From contig NZ_BMSG01000012.1 of assembly GCF_014649035.1 (NCBI RefSeq), forward strand, positions 62,001 through 126,000: a stretch of 64,000 nt of DNA, read 5' to 3'. The position numbers and the translations under genes were made by a program. Below are positions 34,190-42,593 of the stretch, one piece after another. The notes beneath the pieces are model-generated. The model was not told the origin of the DNA. It saw only the letters and a program-made list of their open reading frames with translations, and ran no database searches. This DNA comes from Streptomyces sindenensis. Its GTDB lineage: Bacteria; Actinomycetota; Actinomycetes; Streptomycetales; Streptomycetaceae. Position 1 is the first letter of the stretch, and each line of letters begins with the position of its first letter.

Positions 34190-35347
34190 CTACGCCAGCG
34201 GAAGCGCCGCGAGCTGCGCGATCACCCAGGTCAGCGGGGCGAACAGGGCCAGCAGCGCGCCCGCCCGCAGCAGCGTCGCCCGGCGCAGCGTGGCCGCCGG
34301 GGCGCCCATCCTGAGCAGCGCCCGCGCCGTGTGGGCCCGGGCGTGCTTGGCCTCCAGCGCCGAGGTCAGCAGCGTCGCCGTCGTACAGCCGAGGACCAGT
34401 ACGGCGCCGAGTGCGGTGAGCGGACCGTACGGGCGCTCATCGCCCCCGTACAGCGCCGAAGCGGCGACCGCGGCGGACACCACCGCGCAGACGATGCCGA
34501 GCGGGCGGCCGATCCGGCGCGCCTCGTCCATCAGCACCCGGCCCGCCAGCAGCCGTACGGCCCCGGGGCGCACCGCCTGCAAGGCACGGCCGCACAGATA
34601 CGTCAGGCTCGGTCCGGCCATCGCCAGCCCGACCGCGGTCAGCGTCCACCCGACCAGCACCGCCACCGGGGTGGAGTCGTACCGTCCGGGCAGCGGGAAC
34701 GCGTTCCCGGACGGACCCCGGGAGGCGATCGCCTCGACCGCGAGTCCGGCCGCCGTCAGCGCCACGCCCCAGGGGAGCCCGGCGGGGGCCGGTGCGGGCT
34801 CCGGGAGCTCCTCGGAGCCGAAGGTGTCCCGCGCCGGGTCGGGCCGCGACCGCAGCGCCAGCGCGCTCGCCGTCGACGCGGCCACCGGCACGAGCGCCAG
34901 CAGCATCAGGGCGGCGGCCAGCGGCAGCGGCGTGCCCGCGCCGAGGAACTCCGCCGCGCCCCCGTCGAACGGCATTCCGGTCAGATCGCCGCGCAGATGC
35001 AGGAAGAAGAGCAGCGCCACGGCGGAGCCGAGCGTGGTGGAGACGGCCGTGGAGACCGCGGCCAGGGCGGACAGCCGGACCGGGCCGAGGCCCAGCGAGG
35101 AGAGGCCCGGCCGGGGCCGGGTGCTCGGGTCGGTCCGGGCCACCGCCACGGCGAACTGCACGGTGGCGGCCAGCGGCACGAAGCACCACAGCAGCCGCAG
35201 CACCGAACCGGCGGACGCCGGGTGCGCGGCGGCGTACCCGAGGGCGCACAGGAGGAGGAATCCGACACCGGCCGACGCGGCGGCCACCAGCAGCCGCCGG
35301 ACCAGGACGAGGGGATGGGAACCGCGGGCTAGACGGAGAGCGAGCAC
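34190..35347 (-). CDS. ABC transporter permease-type membrane protein
   Basis: 385 residues with about ten hydrophobic segments, Ala/Leu-rich. It resembles the FtsX-like permeases that Streptomyces pair with a separate ATPase, but lacks a clear FtsX extracellular MacB domain. Its start overlaps the 3' end of the ATPase gene by 19 bases, so they are an export pair. The substrate is unknown; such pairs often handle lipids or peptides. Confidence 0.72.
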   Translation of the reverse strand: MLALRLARGSHPLVLVRRLLVAAASAGVGFLLLCALGYAAAHPASAGSVLRLLWCFVPLAATVQFAVAVARTDPSTRPRPGLSSLGLGPVRLSALAAVSTAVSTTLGSAVALLFFLHLRGDLTGMPFDGGAAEFLGAGTPLPLAAALMLLALVPVAASTASALALRSRPDPARDTFGSEELPEPAPAPAGLPWGVALTAAGLAVEAIASRGPSGNAFPLPGRYDSTPVAVLVGWTLTAVGLAMAGPSLTYLCGRALQAVRPGAVRLLAGRVLMDEARRIGRPLGIVCAVVSAAVAASALYGGDERPYGPLTALGAVLVLGCTTATLLTSALEAKHARAHTARALLRMGAPAATLRRATLLRAGALLALFAPLTWVIAQLAALPLA

Positions 35348-36066
35348 GCCGCGCGGCCCTCCGCTTCCGGTTTCGAAGGCAGGGTGACGGTGGCGACGCA
35401 GCGGCCGTCCAGCAGGGGCACGGTGCGGTCGGCGAGCGCCGCGACCTCCGCGTCATGGGTGGCCAGCACGACGGTGATGCCGTGCGAGCGGGCCGCCGTG
35501 GTGAAGGTGCGCAGCACCTGGGCGCGGTCCGCGCGGTGCAGGGTCGCGGTGGGCTCGTCCGCGAAGATCACGGTCGGTGCGCCGCACAGGGCGCGGGCCA
35601 CGGAGATCCGCTGGCGCTGCGCCTGGAGCAGGGCGTGCGGCCGCTTCTTGGCGAACGGGGCGATGTCCAGGCGCTCCAGCCACTCGGTGGCGGCCTTCCT
35701 GGCGGCCCGGTGCGAGACGCCGCGCAGCAGCAGGGGCAGCGCGGTGTTCTCCCAGACGGTCAGCTCCGGGACCAGCTCGGGATCGGCGGAGATCCAGCCG
35801 AAGCGTTCCCGGCGCAGCTGTTCGCGGACCCGGGGGGCCATGGTGTGGACGGGGACGCTGTTGAACCAGACCTCGCCCTCCTGGGGCACGAGCCGGCCCG
35901 AGAGGCAGTGCAGCAGCGTCGTCTTGCCGCTGCCGCGCGGGCCGGTGACGGCGAGGATCTCCGCGTCCCGGACGCCGATGGAGACACCGCCGAGACCGGG
36001 CGATCCGTTGTGGGAGTGGTGCAGTGAACGCGCCCAGATCACGTCGTTGTCCGGCGGGGCCACCAT
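35329..36066 (-). CDS. ABC transporter ATP-binding protein with atypical signature motif
   Basis: 245 residues from the ATG complementary to 36064-36066 (GAGGTG 7 bases upstream); a GTG three codons earlier is possible. Walker A is GPRGSGKTT at about 42-50 and Walker B TVIFADEPTATL at about 166-176, with H-loop VLATHDAEV. Where the ABC signature LSGGQ should be, the sequence reads ALLQAQRQRISVARAL (LLQAQ at 146-150), so the two glycines are absent. ATP hydrolysis may be altered. It forms a pair with the permease gene that overlaps its end. Confidence 0.85.
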   Translation of the reverse strand: MVAPPDNDVIWARSLHHSHNGSPGLGGVSIGVRDAEILAVTGPRGSGKTTLLHCLSGRLVPQEGEVWFNSVPVHTMAPRVREQLRRERFGWISADPELVPELTVWENTALPLLLRGVSHRAARKAATEWLERLDIAPFAKKRPHALLQAQRQRISVARALCGAPTVIFADEPTATLHRADRAQVLRTFTTAARSHGITVVLATHDAEVAALADRTVPLLDGRCVATVTLPSKPEAEGRAACSLSV

Positions 36067-36176
36067 GGCGTACACCTCGGTTCAGGTCAGATTTCCCGTC
36101 CCCCGTACGGGGGAACGAAGACGCGGCCGATCGGTCACTGGGCACCGTAGATAGTCGGACCGGTCCGGGAGCACGG

Positions 36177-36230
36177 CACGCGGCCCGGATACGCCCCTTG
36201 TCACTCGAAGGGGCGTATCCGGGCCGCGTG
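36177..36230. terminator. Strong hairpin terminator downstream of the class III aminotransferase
   Basis: A 23-bp perfect inverted repeat (36177-36199 with 36208-36230) with an 8-base loop, 51 bases after the aminotransferase stop on the minus strand. It also insulates the upstream side of the ABC ATPase gene. Confidence 0.85.
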
Positions 36231-36281
36231 GACCGATGAAATGACCGCTGGGCGGCTATCGGCCGGGGGACCTGGTGGCGG

Positions 36282-37643
36282 TCAGAGCTTCGTCCAGGCC
36301 TCCGTGAGGACGGCCCGCAGGATGCCCTCGATCTCGTCGAACGTCGACTGGTCCGAGATCAGCGGCGGGGCGAGCTGGATGACCGGGTCGCCGCGGTCGT
36401 CGGCCCGGCAGTAGAGGCCGTTCTCGAACAGCGCCTTGGAGAGGAAGCCGTACAGGACGCGCTCGGTCTCCTCGTCGGTGAACGTCTCCTTGGTCGCCTT
36501 GTCCTTCACGAGCTCGATGCCGTAGAAGTACCCGTTGCCGCGGACGTCGCCGACGATCGGCAGGTCGTGCAGCTTCTGGAGCGTGGTGAGGAAGGCGTTC
36601 TCGTTGTCGAGGACGTGCTGGTTGAGGTTCTCGCGCTCGAAGATGTCGAGGTTGGCCAGGCCCACCGCGGCGGAGACCGGGTGGCCGCCGAAGGTGTAGC
36701 CGTGCAGGAAGGTGTTGCCGCCCTCGTAGAACGGCTCCGCGATCCGGTCGGAGACGATGCAGGCTCCGATCGGGGAGTAGCCCGAGGTCATGCCCTTGGC
36801 GCAGGTGATCATGTCCGGCACGTAGCCGAACTTGTCGCAGGCGAAGATCGTGCCGAGTCGGCCGAAGGCGCAGATGACCTCGTCGGAGACGAGCAGCACG
36901 TCGTACTTGTCGCAGATCTCGCGGACCCGCTGGAAGTAGCCGGGCGGCGGCGGGAAGCAGCCGCCCGCGTTCTGCACGGGCTCCAGGAAGACGGCCGCGA
37001 CGGTCTCGGGGCCCTCGAAGAGGATCTCCTGCTCGATCTGGTCGGCGGCCCAGCGTCCGAAGGCCTCCGGGTCGTCGCCGAAGAGCGGGGCGCGGTAGAT
37101 GTTGGTGTTCGGCACCTTGTGCGCGCCGGGGACCAGCGGCTCGAAGGGGGCCTTCAGGGCCGGCAGGCCGGTGATGGACAGCGCGCCCTGCGGGGTGCCG
37201 TGGTAGGCGACGGCACGCGAGATGACCTTGTACTTGGTCGGCCGGCCCTTGAGCTTGAAGTACTGCTTGGCCAGCTTCCAGGCGGTCTCGACGGCCTCGC
37301 CGCCACCGGTGGTGAAGAAGACCTTGTTGAGGTCGCCCGGGGCGTAGTCGGCGAGCCGCTCGGCCAGCTCGACGGCCTTCGGGTGGGCGTAGGACCACAC
37401 CGGGAAGAAGGCGAGCTCCTGGCCCTGCTTGTACGCCGTCTCGGCGAGCTCGTGACGACCGTGACCGGCGTTGACCACGAACAGGCCGGAGAGGCCGTCC
37501 AGGTAGCGCTTGCCCTTGTCGTCGAAGATGTACGTTCCCTCGCCACGCACGATGGTGGGAACGGGCGCGTTCTCGTAGTCCGACATGCGGGTGAAGTGCA
37601 TCCACAGGTGGTCGTACGCGGTTCGGCTGAGGTCCTTGCTCAC
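36282..37643 (-). CDS. Class III PLP aminotransferase, probable putrescine/polyamine aminotransferase
   Basis: 453 residues from the GTG complementary to 37641-37643 (SKDLSRTAYDHLWMHFTRMS). The fold-type I core is clear: TGGGEAVETAWKLAKQY, AYHGTPQGA, EPVQNAGGCFPPPPGYF, VSDEVICAFGRLG, and the PLP lysine in TCAKGMTSGYSPIGA. It resembles omega-aminotransferases that act on putrescine or similar diamines with pyruvate or 2-oxoglutarate. The gene starts 2 bases after the Lrp regulator stop and lies divergent to an aminobutyraldehyde-type dehydrogenase, which would oxidise its product. A 23-bp terminator follows. Substrate is inferred from context. Confidence 0.85.
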   Translation of the reverse strand: MSKDLSRTAYDHLWMHFTRMSDYENAPVPTIVRGEGTYIFDDKGKRYLDGLSGLFVVNAGHGRHELAETAYKQGQELAFFPVWSYAHPKAVELAERLADYAPGDLNKVFFTTGGGEAVETAWKLAKQYFKLKGRPTKYKVISRAVAYHGTPQGALSITGLPALKAPFEPLVPGAHKVPNTNIYRAPLFGDDPEAFGRWAADQIEQEILFEGPETVAAVFLEPVQNAGGCFPPPPGYFQRVREICDKYDVLLVSDEVICAFGRLGTIFACDKFGYVPDMITCAKGMTSGYSPIGACIVSDRIAEPFYEGGNTFLHGYTFGGHPVSAAVGLANLDIFERENLNQHVLDNENAFLTTLQKLHDLPIVGDVRGNGYFYGIELVKDKATKETFTDEETERVLYGFLSKALFENGLYCRADDRGDPVIQLAPPLISDQSTFDEIEGILRAVLTEAWTKL

Positions 37644-37645
37644 GG

Positions 37646-38137
37646 CTATCGGGTTCCCCACATATAGGTCTGCTTCTTGAGCTTCAGGTAGACGAAGCTC
37701 TCGGTGGAGCGCACGCCGGGAAGGGTCCGGATGCGTTTGTTGATCGTCTCCAGCAGGTGGTCGTCGTCCTCGCAGACGATCTCCACCATCAGGTCGAAGG
37801 AGCCCGCGGTCATGACCACGTACTCGCACTCGGCCATGGCCGACAGGGCTTCGGCCACCGGGTCGAGGTCACCCTCGACATTGATGCCGACCATCGCCTG
37901 GCGCCGGAATCCCACGGTGAGCGGGTCCGTGACGGCGACGATCTGCATCACGCCCTGGTCGAGCAGCTTCTGGACGCGCTGACGCACGGCCGCTTCGGAG
38001 AGGCCCACGGCCTTGCCGATCGCGGCGTACGGACGCCGTCCGTCCTCCTGGAGCTGCTCGATGATCGCGAGGGAGACGGCATCGACCGCCGACGGTGATC
38101 CGTTCCCTGTTCTGGAGTCTGCGCTGCGACTGGCCAC
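37646..38137 (-). CDS. Lrp/AsnC-family transcriptional regulator
   Basis: 163 residues from the GTG complementary to 38135-38137, with GGTGG upstream. The helix-turn-helix is IIEQLQEDGRRPYAAIGKAV with LSEAAVRQRVQKL, and the ligand-binding RAM domain follows (VGINVEGDLDPVAEAL, AGSFDLMVEIVCEDDD). It lies between the aminotransferase it is coupled to and the divergent dehydrogenase gene, so it probably senses a polyamine, GABA or amino acid and controls both directions. Upstream open frame beyond the GTG is not family-like. Confidence 0.9.
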   Translation of the reverse strand: MASRSADSRTGNGSPSAVDAVSLAIIEQLQEDGRRPYAAIGKAVGLSEAAVRQRVQKLLDQGVMQIVAVTDPLTVGFRRQAMVGINVEGDLDPVAEALSAMAECEYVVMTAGSFDLMVEIVCEDDDHLLETINKRIRTLPGVRSTESFVYLKLKKQTYMWGTR

Positions 38138-38181
38138 GCATCCACCATGCACCGCTCCTCGTCTGTCTCGCAACCCCAGAT

Positions 38182-38196
38182 CGATGAAATTCGTTG
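38182..38196. promoter_or_regulatory. Candidate Lrp-type operator
   Basis: A 15-base imperfect palindrome CGATGAAATTCGTTG, 10 of 14 non-central positions symmetric, with an AAATT centre as in Lrp-family sites. It lies in the divergent lrp/dehydrogenase gap, 45 bases upstream of the regulator start. Confidence 0.4.
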
Positions 38197-38244
38197 AGTG
38201 AACGCTTGGATGCGACTGAATCCGAAGTTGCGGGCTGTTGGGTA

Positions 38245-38274
38245 TGTCGAAAGCGTCGCCGAAGCGATTAGGGT
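38245..38274 (+). promoter_or_regulatory. Candidate promoter of the aldehyde dehydrogenase gene
   Basis: TAGGGT (38269-38274) is a good -10; TGTCGA (38245-38250) is a weak -35 at 18 bases. The GTG start lies 41 bases downstream with AGGAGGGG in front. Confidence 0.4.
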
Positions 38275-38314
38275 GGGTGTCTCACCCATCGGACAGCCGA
38301 CAGGAGGGGTGGTT

Positions 38315-39754
38315 GTGACCACCGAGGTGCGCCGTCTGCGCAACTACATCAACGGAGAGTTCCGGGACGCCGCGGACGGGCGGACCATCGATGTGGTCAG
38401 CCCGGTGACGGAAGAGGTCTACGCAACCTCGCCGCTCTCGGGCCAGGCCGATGTCGATGCCGCCATGGAGGCCGCAGCGGCGGCCTTCCCCGCCTGGCGT
38501 GACACCACGCCCGCCGAGCGCCAGAAGGCCCTGCTCAAGATCGCGGACGCCTTCGAGGAGCGGGCCGAGGACCTCATCGCCGCCGAGTCGGAGAACACCG
38601 GCAAGCCGATCGGCCTCACCCGCAGCGAAGAGATCCCGCCGATGGTGGACCAGATCCGCTTCTTCGCGGGAGCCGCCCGGCTGCTGGAGGGCCGCTCGGC
38701 CGGCGAGTACATGGAGGGCCTGACCTCCATCATCCGCCGCGAGCCGGTCGGCGTCTGCGCCCAGGTCGCGCCGTGGAACTACCCGATGATGATGGCCGTG
38801 TGGAAGTTCGCCCCGGCGCTCGCCGCGGGCAACACGGTCGTCATCAAGCCGTCCGACACCACCCCGGCGTCGACGGTCCTCATGGCCGAGATCATCGGGC
38901 AGATCCTGCCCAAGGGCGTCTTCAACGTCCTGTGCGGCGACCGGGACACCGGCCGCGCCATGGTCGAGCACCCGACCCCGGCGATGGCCTCCATCACCGG
39001 TTCGGTACGGGCCGGCATGCAGGTCGCCGAGTCCGCCGCCAAGGACGTCAAGCGCGTCCACCTGGAGCTCGGCGGCAAGGCGCCCGTCGTGGTCTTCGAG
39101 GACGCCGACATCGCCAAGACGGTCTCGGGCGTCTCCGAGGCGGGCTTCTTCAACGCGGGCCAGGACTGCACGGCCGCCACCCGCGTGCTGGTCCACGAGT
39201 CGATCCACGACGAGTTCGTCACCGCGCTCGCCAAGGCCGCCGCCGACACGAAGACCGGGCAGCCGGACGACGAGGACGTGGCGTACGGCCCGCTCAACAA
39301 CGCCAACCAGCTCAAGCAGGTCAGCGGCTTCATCGAGCGGCTCCCCGCCCACGCCAAGGTCGAGGCGGGCGGCCACCGGGTCGGCGACAAGGGCTACTTC
39401 TACGCCCCGACCGTCGTCTCCGGCCTGAAGCAGGACGACGAGATCATCCAGAACGAGGTCTTCGGCCCCGTCATCACCGTCCAGTCCTTCAGCGACGAGG
39501 ACCAGGCCGTCACGTACGCCAACGGCGTCGAGTACGCGCTCGCCTCCTCGGTCTGGACGCAGAACCACTCCCGCGCCATGCGCATGTCCAAGAACCTCGA
39601 CTTCGGCTGTGTGTGGATCAACACCCACATCCCGCTGGTCGCCGAGATGCCGCACGGCGGATTCAAGAAGTCCGGCTACGGCAAGGACCTCTCCGCGTAC
39701 GGCTTCGAGGACTACACCCGCATCAAGCACGTCATGACGTCCATCGAGGACTGA
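38315..39754 (+). CDS. Aldehyde dehydrogenase, gamma-aminobutyraldehyde dehydrogenase type
   Basis: 479 residues from GTG 38315, chosen for its AGGAGGGG site and the family start RRLRNYINGEF. Catalytic Cys in NAGQDCTAATR and general-base Glu in HLELGGKAPVVV are intact, with APWNYPMMMAVWK for the cofactor side. It resembles 4-aminobutyraldehyde/betaine aldehyde dehydrogenases and would turn 4-aminobutanal from putrescine into GABA. It is divergent from the Lrp-aminotransferase unit and followed at 167 bases by a binding lipoprotein gene. The longer open frame back to 38198 lacks family sequence. Confidence 0.88.
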   Translation: MTTEVRRLRNYINGEFRDAADGRTIDVVSPVTEEVYATSPLSGQADVDAAMEAAAAAFPAWRDTTPAERQKALLKIADAFEERAEDLIAAESENTGKPIGLTRSEEIPPMVDQIRFFAGAARLLEGRSAGEYMEGLTSIIRREPVGVCAQVAPWNYPMMMAVWKFAPALAAGNTVVIKPSDTTPASTVLMAEIIGQILPKGVFNVLCGDRDTGRAMVEHPTPAMASITGSVRAGMQVAESAAKDVKRVHLELGGKAPVVVFEDADIAKTVSGVSEAGFFNAGQDCTAATRVLVHESIHDEFVTALAKAAADTKTGQPDDEDVAYGPLNNANQLKQVSGFIERLPAHAKVEAGGHRVGDKGYFYAPTVVSGLKQDDEIIQNEVFGPVITVQSFSDEDQAVTYANGVEYALASSVWTQNHSRAMRMSKNLDFGCVWINTHIPLVAEMPHGGFKKSGYGKDLSAYGFEDYTRIKHVMTSIED

Positions 39755-39921
39755 TCCCGGAATCGTCGTCGCGGTCGTACGGCCCCGGGCTCCGGCCCGG
39801 GGCCGTACGCGTGTCTGGACAAGGTGTGCGGGGCGGACCGGCTCGGCTGGACGCTTGGTCCATTGTCCGCGCCGGCGCCGACCGGCATTCTGCGCGGGTG
39901 CGAGCGATCAGGAAGAACCCC

Positions 39922-41085
39922 ATGTCCCGCCGTTCCCTGCTGCGCGCCCTCGGGGCGGGAGCGGCCGGTGCCACCCTGGCCGGCTGCGGGGTGCCCGCGG
40001 CGTTCGTCGAGCCGGGGGACCGGGCCGGGCACGACAGTTCGGCCACCGACCCCACCCTGCACTTCGCCAACTGGCCGCTCTACATCGACACCGACGACGA
40101 GGACGAGTCGAAGCGCCCCACCCTGGACGCCTTCTCGCGGCGGACGGGGATCTCGGTGACGTACACCGAGGAGATCAACGACAACGACGAGTTCTTCGGG
40201 AAGATCAGCCCCGCGCTGATGAACCACCAGCAGACCGGCCGGGACCTGATCGTCATCAGCGACTGGATGGCCGCCCGCTTCGTCCGCCTCGGCTGGGTCC
40301 AGGAGATGGACCGGGCGAAACAGCCCAACGTCGCCACGTACCTCGACCCCCAACTGCGCACCCCCGCCTTCGACGAGGGGCGCCGCCACAGCGTCCCCTG
40401 GCAGTCCGGCATCACCGGCATCGCCTACAACCGCAAGAAGCTCGGCCGCGAGATCCGGTCCACGGGCGACCTGTGGGCGGACGACCTGCGCGGCCGGGTC
40501 ACCCTGCTCTCCGGGCTCGACGAGTCGTTCGCCCTGCTCATGCAGGGCAATGGCGTCGACATCACCCGCTGGACGGCCGACGACTTCCACGAGATCTGCG
40601 AGCAGACCGAGAAGCGGGTCCGCGCCAAGCACATCCGCCGCTTCACCGGCAACGACTACATCAAGGACCTCGCCACCGGCGATGTGCTCGCCTGCCAGGC
40701 ATACTCCGGCGACGTCATCCAACTCCAGGCCGACAACCCGGACATCGAGTTCGTCGTCCCCGAGGAGGGGGCCGAACTATGGGCGGAATCCCTGATGATC
40801 CCCAACCTCGCCCGCCACAAGCGCAACGCGGAGCGCCTGGTGGACCACTACTACGACCCCGAGGTCGCCGCCGAACTCGCCGCCTGGGTCAACTACGTCT
40901 GCCCGGTCCCCGCCGCCCGGGACGTCCTCGCCTCCGCCAAGGACGAGGAGACGGCCGCACTCGCCGAGGATCCCCTGATCTTCCCCGACGACGCGATGCG
41001 CGAACGGCTCGCCATCGCCCGCGACATCACCTCCGAGGAGCGGATGGACTTCACCAAGAAATGGAACGGCATCGTCGGCTTGTGA
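39922..41085 (+). CDS. Polyamine-type ABC substrate-binding lipoprotein (no adjacent permease)
   Basis: 387 residues from ATG 39922 with AGGAAG upstream. The N-terminus MSRRSLLRAL... combines a twin-arginine-like SRRSLLR with a lipobox LAGC (Cys22), so a Tat-exported lipoprotein is likely. The mature part matches PotD-like proteins (LHFANWPLYIDTDDED, SVTYTEEINDNDEFFGKI, FTGNDYIKDLATGDV, LQADNPDIEFVVPEEGAELW). It is closely related to the protein at 47747. No permease or ATPase gene is beside it, so it may serve the PotABC transporter 10 kb away or act as a sensor. A GTG at 39898 is an alternative start. Confidence 0.88.
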   Translation: MSRRSLLRALGAGAAGATLAGCGVPAAFVEPGDRAGHDSSATDPTLHFANWPLYIDTDDEDESKRPTLDAFSRRTGISVTYTEEINDNDEFFGKISPALMNHQQTGRDLIVISDWMAARFVRLGWVQEMDRAKQPNVATYLDPQLRTPAFDEGRRHSVPWQSGITGIAYNRKKLGREIRSTGDLWADDLRGRVTLLSGLDESFALLMQGNGVDITRWTADDFHEICEQTEKRVRAKHIRRFTGNDYIKDLATGDVLACQAYSGDVIQLQADNPDIEFVVPEEGAELWAESLMIPNLARHKRNAERLVDHYYDPEVAAELAAWVNYVCPVPAARDVLASAKDEETAALAEDPLIFPDDAMRERLAIARDITSEERMDFTKKWNGIVGL

Positions 41086-41139
41086 AGCGCTGACAGGGGT
41101 GCCGTAAAGAGGCGGTAAACACGGGCGTACGCTGCGGAT

Positions 41140-41682
41140 ATGAGCGAAAGACAGGCCCTCACACGGGGGATACGCAGGTGGCTGGTCTTCTTCATCGTCT
41201 GTCTGGTGCTGAGCGGGCTCACGGCCTTCCCGCTCGTCACCGAACTCCGCTGGACACAGGAGCTGCTGAGCGCCTCCGCCTCCCCGGTCCCCGAGCACTT
41301 CCCCGGTCTGATGGAGTGGATCACCCGGGTCAGCGAAGGTCTCGACACCATCGACCGCGAGCAGCCCTTCATGCTGTACGGCACCGACTGGCTGGCCTTC
41401 GCCCACCTGGTCATCGCGGTCGCCTTCTACGGCCCCTACCGCGACCCGGTCCGCAACATCTGGGTCATCGAGTTCGGCATGATCGCCTGCGCCGGGATCA
41501 TCCCGCTCGCCCTGATCTGCGGCCCGATCCGCGGGATCCCGTTCTGGTGGAGCGTCATCGACATGTCCTTCGGGGTCTTCGGAGTCGTCCCGCTGCTGAT
41601 CGTCCGCCGCATGATCAAGCGGCTGGAGGTGCTGGAGCGGGCGGCCGCCGCGAACCCGGCGCCCGTTCCCGCGGCCACCTGA
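41140..41682 (+). CDS. Small integral membrane protein of unknown function
   Basis: 180 residues with four hydrophobic segments (about 14-31, 84-97, 106-123, 131-149) and a polar loop of about 45 residues after the first. I do not recognise a named family. It ends in an Ala/Pro-rich tail. It follows the binding lipoprotein by 54 bases in the same direction and may be co-transcribed, but nothing in it points to transport. Confidence 0.75.
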   Translation: MSERQALTRGIRRWLVFFIVCLVLSGLTAFPLVTELRWTQELLSASASPVPEHFPGLMEWITRVSEGLDTIDREQPFMLYGTDWLAFAHLVIAVAFYGPYRDPVRNIWVIEFGMIACAGIIPLALICGPIRGIPFWWSVIDMSFGVFGVVPLLIVRRMIKRLEVLERAAAANPAPVPAAT

Positions 41683-41685
41683 GCC

Positions 41686-42483
41686 TCACGGCTTCCGGGC
41701 CACCGCACCGAACTGCGCGACCTCCGGCTCCCGCGGGTTCGTCCGCCAACGGGAGCAGGAGACGATCCCCGGCTCCATGATCTCCAGACCGTCCAGGAAC
41801 GAGGCGAACTCCTCGCGGCTGCGGGCGGTGATGGGCGGGGTGGCGTTCTCGTTCCAGAAGCGCATCGCGGCCTCGTTGCCCCCACCGCCCAGCTCCAGCG
41901 TCGGATGCGTCAGCACCAGATGGCTGCCCGACGGCACGGCCGCCATCAGCGTCCGCACGATGGACCGGGCCTCGTCCGTGTCCAGCACGAAGTTCAGGAT
42001 GCCGAGCATCATCACCGCGACGGGCCGCCCCAGGTCCAGGGTGGGCTGGGCGGCCCGCAGGATCTGCTCGGGGCGGTGCGCGTCCGCGTCGACGTACTCG
42101 GTCGCGCCCTCCAGCGAACTGGTCAGCAGGGCGCGGGCATGGGCCAGCACGATCGGATCGTTGTCGACATAGACGATGCGCGCGTGCGGTGCGGTGTGCT
42201 GCGCGATCTCATGGGTGTTGTTCCCGGTCGGCAGCCCGGTGCCGACGTCGAGGAACTGGTCGACTCCCACGTCGCCCGCCAGATGGCGCACCGCCCGGCC
42301 GAGGAACGCCCGGTCCGCGCGGGCCACTTCACCGATGCTCGGATACATCCCGGTGACCCGGTCGCCCACGGCCCGGTCCACCGGGTAGTTGTCCTTGCCG
42401 CCCAGCCAGTAGTTCCACACCCGCGCGTTGTGCGCGATGTCGGAACGTATCCGGGCGGGGGCTGTCTGCGGGCGGGGGTCCAT
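41686..42483 (-). CDS. SAM-dependent methyltransferase, DUF574 / Methyltransf_19 type
   Basis: 265 residues. The family hallmark ARVWNYWLGGKDNYPVDR near the N-terminus and the SAM loop FLDVGTGLPTGNNTHEIAQ are exact for this group, which is greatly expanded in Streptomyces. VYVDNDPIVLAHARALL follows. Substrates of the family are mostly unknown. It converges on the membrane protein gene with 3 bases between stops. Confidence 0.88.
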   Translation of the reverse strand: MDPRPQTAPARIRSDIAHNARVWNYWLGGKDNYPVDRAVGDRVTGMYPSIGEVARADRAFLGRAVRHLAGDVGVDQFLDVGTGLPTGNNTHEIAQHTAPHARIVYVDNDPIVLAHARALLTSSLEGATEYVDADAHRPEQILRAAQPTLDLGRPVAVMMLGILNFVLDTDEARSIVRTLMAAVPSGSHLVLTHPTLELGGGGNEAAMRFWNENATPPITARSREEFASFLDGLEIMEPGIVSCSRWRTNPREPEVAQFGAVARKP

Positions 42484-42593
42484 GGCGGCTGCTCCTCGAT
42501 GGCAAAGAGGCCCGCATGCCGCGGGGGTGGCGCGGCCGGCGGGCGGTGCGGGCTCTGGTGTGGTCCTGCGGACCCTCCATCATGCCGGACCGA

